In this document: positions 61,229-64,000 of the stretch, piece by piece | How the letters are laid out: the number at the start of each line of letters is the position of its first letter | Position numbering within the stretch: position 1 is the stretch's first letter | Origin: Homalodisca vitripennis | Taxonomy: Eukaryota; Arthropoda; Insecta; Hemiptera; Cicadellidae | Assembly (NCBI RefSeq): GCF_021130785.1 | Contig: NC_060214.1 | Coordinates: 772,501-836,500, forward strand | DNA length: 64,000 nt | Direction of reading: 5' to 3' | Program-made: the position numbers and the translations under genes | Notes under the pieces: generated by a model | What the model saw: the letters and a program-made list of their open reading frames with translations, nothing else | What the model was told of the DNA's origin: nothing | Databases searched by the model: none

Positions 61229-61560
61229 TTACGTTGCTACTTTACCAGTGTAACAGGATATTCTATGATTGGTAAGGTTATCTGGGTAGAAAGCTGACTT
61301 TGAAAGGTCTTTGAGGACGAATTTAGGGGGACTAATCTCGTCATGTTTCCCCGGAAGAAGGCGAAACCAGGTCCGAATCAGCCTCTCTATAAAAAGGCGA
61401 GCAGGGGTGGCACACCGTTTAAGTCTAGGATAGCAAGAAAAATTGACTTTTAGGGAGCGAATTCCACAAAAACCAACAGTCATCTCGTGCACATTTACGT
61501 TGAGGTGATGTCTCATTACTGGACACCCATAATGCTGCCCAGATTTTAGTGACACATCGG
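61229..61560 (-). other. Unidentified open frame next to the SINE
   Basis: A 108-residue minus frame sits in a GC-richer block (about 46%). It contains PVMRHHLNVNVHEMTVGFCG, RLKRCATPARLFIERLIRTW and FRLLPGKHDEISPPKFVLKD. I recognise no family. It begins right where a TTTATTCCTTTCAG acceptor-like tract occurs on the minus strand (near 61590), so it could be an exon or a piece of a mobile element into which the SINE was inserted. Confidence 0.25.
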
Positions 61561-61639
61561 TTTTGCCGCATCTAGTGTAAGTTTAACTGAAAGGAATAAA
61601 GTAGCCAGAAGTAAAAACTCTCCTGGGGAAATCAAATAT

Positions 61640-61812
61640 ATATATAAACTATATATATCATTAATTTCAATAAACATTAAATCACTAAAAGTACTTGCTC
61701 CGCCGGGACTCGAACCCGGATCTCTCACTTGCCTGGTGAATGTGCTACCATTAACACCACAGGACCCCTAACTTTTACGATTCAGTTATACTGTTTTTGG
61801 CCGTATATGTCA
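61640..61812 (-). mobile_element. tRNA-derived SINE, second full copy
   Basis: Minus-strand order: ATACGGCCAAAAACAGTATA, ACTGAATCGTAAAAGTTAGG, an A-box-like GTGTTAATGGTAGCAC, the arm TTCAC CAGGCAA GTGAG, the B box GGTTCGAGTC in a CCGGG/CCCGG stem, GGCGGAGCAAGTACTTTTAG, then GATTTAATGTTTATTGAAAT. The match to 4876-5005 extends through the non-tRNA leader and the body, proving a family. The leader upstream of the tRNA part is unusual for a SINE. A TA run follows the 3' end and a CA run starts at the 5' end. Confidence 0.85.
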
Positions 61813-61841
61813 CACACACACACACACACACACACACAACA

Positions 61842-61888
<47 letters not shown>

Positions 61889-61903
61889 TTATTTATATAT
61901 AAT

Positions 61904-61935
<32 letters not shown>

Positions 61936-61944
61936 TATATATTA
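61811..61944. repeat. CA then TA microsatellite at the SINE 5' edge
   Basis: About 37 CA units with minor interruptions (to 61884), then TA/TATATA runs. The CA run begins directly after the SINE leader text ATATGT. Confidence 0.95.
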
Positions 61945-61945
61945 T

Positions 61946-62500
61946 TGAATGTGTGGTGTGTGCGTGTGTAATCTCTCAAATTTTCGTCTCCTATAATTTT
62001 AGTTTTTCACCATATATCCAGTGTCCTATGACTAGTGGACAGCTCATGTGGACAGGATCAGTATACATCAGAGCGACTGCTTGTGTAAATTTGAGCTGTA
62101 ACCGACATGATGCAATGCTGGTACTCTATAGCAGACACCACATTAATTAGCAATCCAATTAGCTACCCTTAGTAGCGAGTTAATTTTGTAACTGCTACGT
62201 ATTCACTTAAAAACTGTAACAATTTAAATGCATAGCAAACAATAGATGATTTATCGAACTGAAGCTAATAACAATTAGTCGTATTAAATTTTATTTTAAA
62301 TTATATCTTCATAGACTCCTGATTGTTATTGATCACACACTTTAGTCGTTATTCAGTCACGTAAGAACTTATGTCCTAACACGAGTTGCCCTATTTATTT
62401 TATATAGAACATTGTTATGAATGACGAAGTACCGTGGGTAAAATATTATTCTGTTTAACCACACTACACTACAACGTATCGTAGCTATTGTGGGAAGAGT
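61946..62500. other. No supported feature
   Basis: A moderately GC-richer piece at 61980-62150 carries only chance-length frames. Nothing recognised. Confidence 0.45.
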
Positions 62501-62504
62501 TGGT

Positions 62505-62892
62505 TCAATTAAAATCTTGAGTTTAAGCTCCAGTTTCACCTTCCTCTTAGAGCAGCGTAGAGAATCTGATGGTGTCTCAGACTAGACTCCTGGTATCTAG
62601 AGTCATCTTGGTCTGAAGAGACACAAAAAGTCGGTGACAAAGCTCAAAATGAACCGTCATCTTTTGCAATCTCTTTGTTTCACCTGCGAACCTGATGAGA
62701 TTATGAGAATATTTCTTCATATATATTACACTATAGTGTGTCTAGATGGTCTCCTGATGTCTAAAAGATGTATAGAGTTTTATTTTAAGCGTCACAAGAA
62801 CATGAACTCCAGATTCCAGAAGTCTGGAACAACGTTAGATTCCCAAGCGCTCCTCTAAGAAGGTGAACTGGAGCTAAAGTCAACATTCACGC
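62505..62892. mobile_element. Complete-looking copy of the TIR (MITE-like) family, about 390 bp
   Basis: The left end reads AAAATCTTGAGTTTAAGCTC, CAGTTTCACCTTCCTCTTAG and AGCAGCG. The right end (62848-62890) reads CGCTCCTCTAAGAAGGTGAA, CTGGAGCTAAAGTCAACATT and CAC, its inverted partner with a few mismatches. The subterminal parts also pair (ATCTGATGGTGTCTCAGACT on the left, AGATTCCAGAAGTCTGGAAC on the right). The interior is AT-rich and has no transposase, so it is non-autonomous. The same words appear at 4735, 9660, 17077 and 25398. Confidence 0.8.
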
Positions 62893-64000
62893 ACTCTAGT
62901 CTGTCTTTTGACTTGATATTTTCATATTTTCACTTAACACCACTTTAGAATATATACGCAAGTATTATTTTAAAAGATATACATTTTTTTAACCTTCATA
63001 TTTTAAGGGGAAATTAACTCTAATGCCCAGAGTTAGTTTAAGCGAAAGCTGGTTCTTGTGTTTTTCTTTTATGGACTAGTTTCAGAGCTGAAAGTGCAAT
63101 AAGCTGAGTGAAAGAACGACTCCTGAGGGAACACACCACGCCGGGAGTCGTGTCAACAGTTCAGTCCTGGGATAGGGCAAAGGTGACATTTGTTAAAATA
63201 CTCGTGTTTCTCTTGTAAACATAGATCATTGTGTGGACAACAAAGTGATCATCGCGGTATGTACATGTCACGCTATGGTTGTAATTCCATCCCACTGCAT
63301 TTGATAACATCGTTTTAATTTGGTAATAGTACTTAAATAATGTATATCAGTGAGGGCTATTAAAGATGATTTAATTTGTATGTTATAACAGATTTAAAAA
63401 AAGAAAAATTTTAAACGTCTCTATCTTATAATTACGGTTATATAAAAAAAGTGCACATATTTGTTCCATTTTGTTGATTAAAACAATTATGAAATATTCT
63501 TGTCATTTAATTATAGTTTCTAATCAAGTTATTTAAATAAGTGAATCTCTTAAATAAGTTGAACAAATAAGAGGTGACAAAGTCCATAGCAAAATACACA
63601 TTCCAATTACATTAAACAGTACACATTATAACGATTTTACAATTATTATTTAATTATAATATGTATACATATGTATGGTTATGTATGTAAATAAACAACT
63701 CAGCACATATAACAATAACTGTTGTTAAAGAAAAGGGAAACCATTTTTATTAAATCATGGGTTTTGAAACCTTTTTTTGTTTTTTATTTGAGTTTAAAAT
63801 TGCTAATAATTAAAACAAAATGCTGTTAAAGTTAAAATTAAATTGGCTGTGAACTAGTTCTTTACAAAACTTCTGATAAAAGGAAATTTTTTAAGGAAGA
63901 ATTTGTTTTGTACTTAATCAATATTTTTTATATGTGTATGAATTTATTTCCTACAAAATATTAAAATAAAATTTTAAATAGCTCTGTATCGCGATAAATA
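62893..64000. other. No supported feature
   Basis: AT-rich sequence to the end of the window. A GC-richer patch at 63090-63180 has no frame or repeat I can support. Confidence 0.5.

Overview
The window looks like non-genic DNA from a large, AT-rich, repeat-laden arthropod genome, most likely an insect. I infer this from three decayed non-LTR retrotransposons with insect-style protein signatures, a tRNA-derived SINE, a 5S-rRNA-like repeat, foldback/MITE families, long satellites and AT- or CA-rich microsatellites. I could not fix the order or species. There is no bacterial-style gene density, no operon, no CRISPR array and no intact rRNA or tRNA gene. No complete protein-coding gene is visible. 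The one strong host-gene signal is a short terminal-exon candidate at 40469-40542 (+).

Layout. 0-7 kb: an inverted-repeat pair 3.3 kb apart, a cluster of one full and two 5'-truncated SINE copies, a fragment of a terminal-inverted-repeat (TIR) family, and a 5S-rRNA-like repeat. 8.4-9.1 kb: a 50-bp minisatellite. 9.6-14.3 kb: more TIR-family ends, a 360-bp foldback element, a small hairpin element and a 92-bp tandem array. 16-18.3 kb: a LINE reverse-transcriptase tail, CA and GA tracts. 20.9-23.6 kb: a clean 111-bp satellite. 25.4-25.9 kb: a complete TIR-family copy. 36.4-40.6 kb: a tandem duplication related to that family, a second LINE remnant, an exon-like ORF, a three-copy 167-bp tandem repeat and the terminal exon. 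42.4-42.9 kb: a Mutator-like transposase remnant. 47.7-48.0 kb: a 42-bp minisatellite. 50.2-54.6 kb: a 98-bp satellite with two subfamilies, unusually rich in single-base indels. 55.0-58.9 kb: the longest mobile element, a broken LINE carrying SGNH/GDSL esterase-like, AP-endonuclease and reverse-transcriptase regions. 61.2-62.9 kb: a second full SINE copy flanked by microsatellites and another complete TIR-family copy.

How the parts may work together. All three LINE remnants lie on the minus strand and none can be active. The SINE has its own RNA polymerase III-type promoter remnant and shows 5' truncation, as expected if a LINE copied it. The TIR family is short and non-coding and would need a transposase in trans. 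The Mutator-like remnant is the only transposase trace seen, and nothing in the window links the two. I did not find a previously undescribed functional system. The most original items are the SINE, the TIR and foldback families, the satellite structure and the possible terminal exon.
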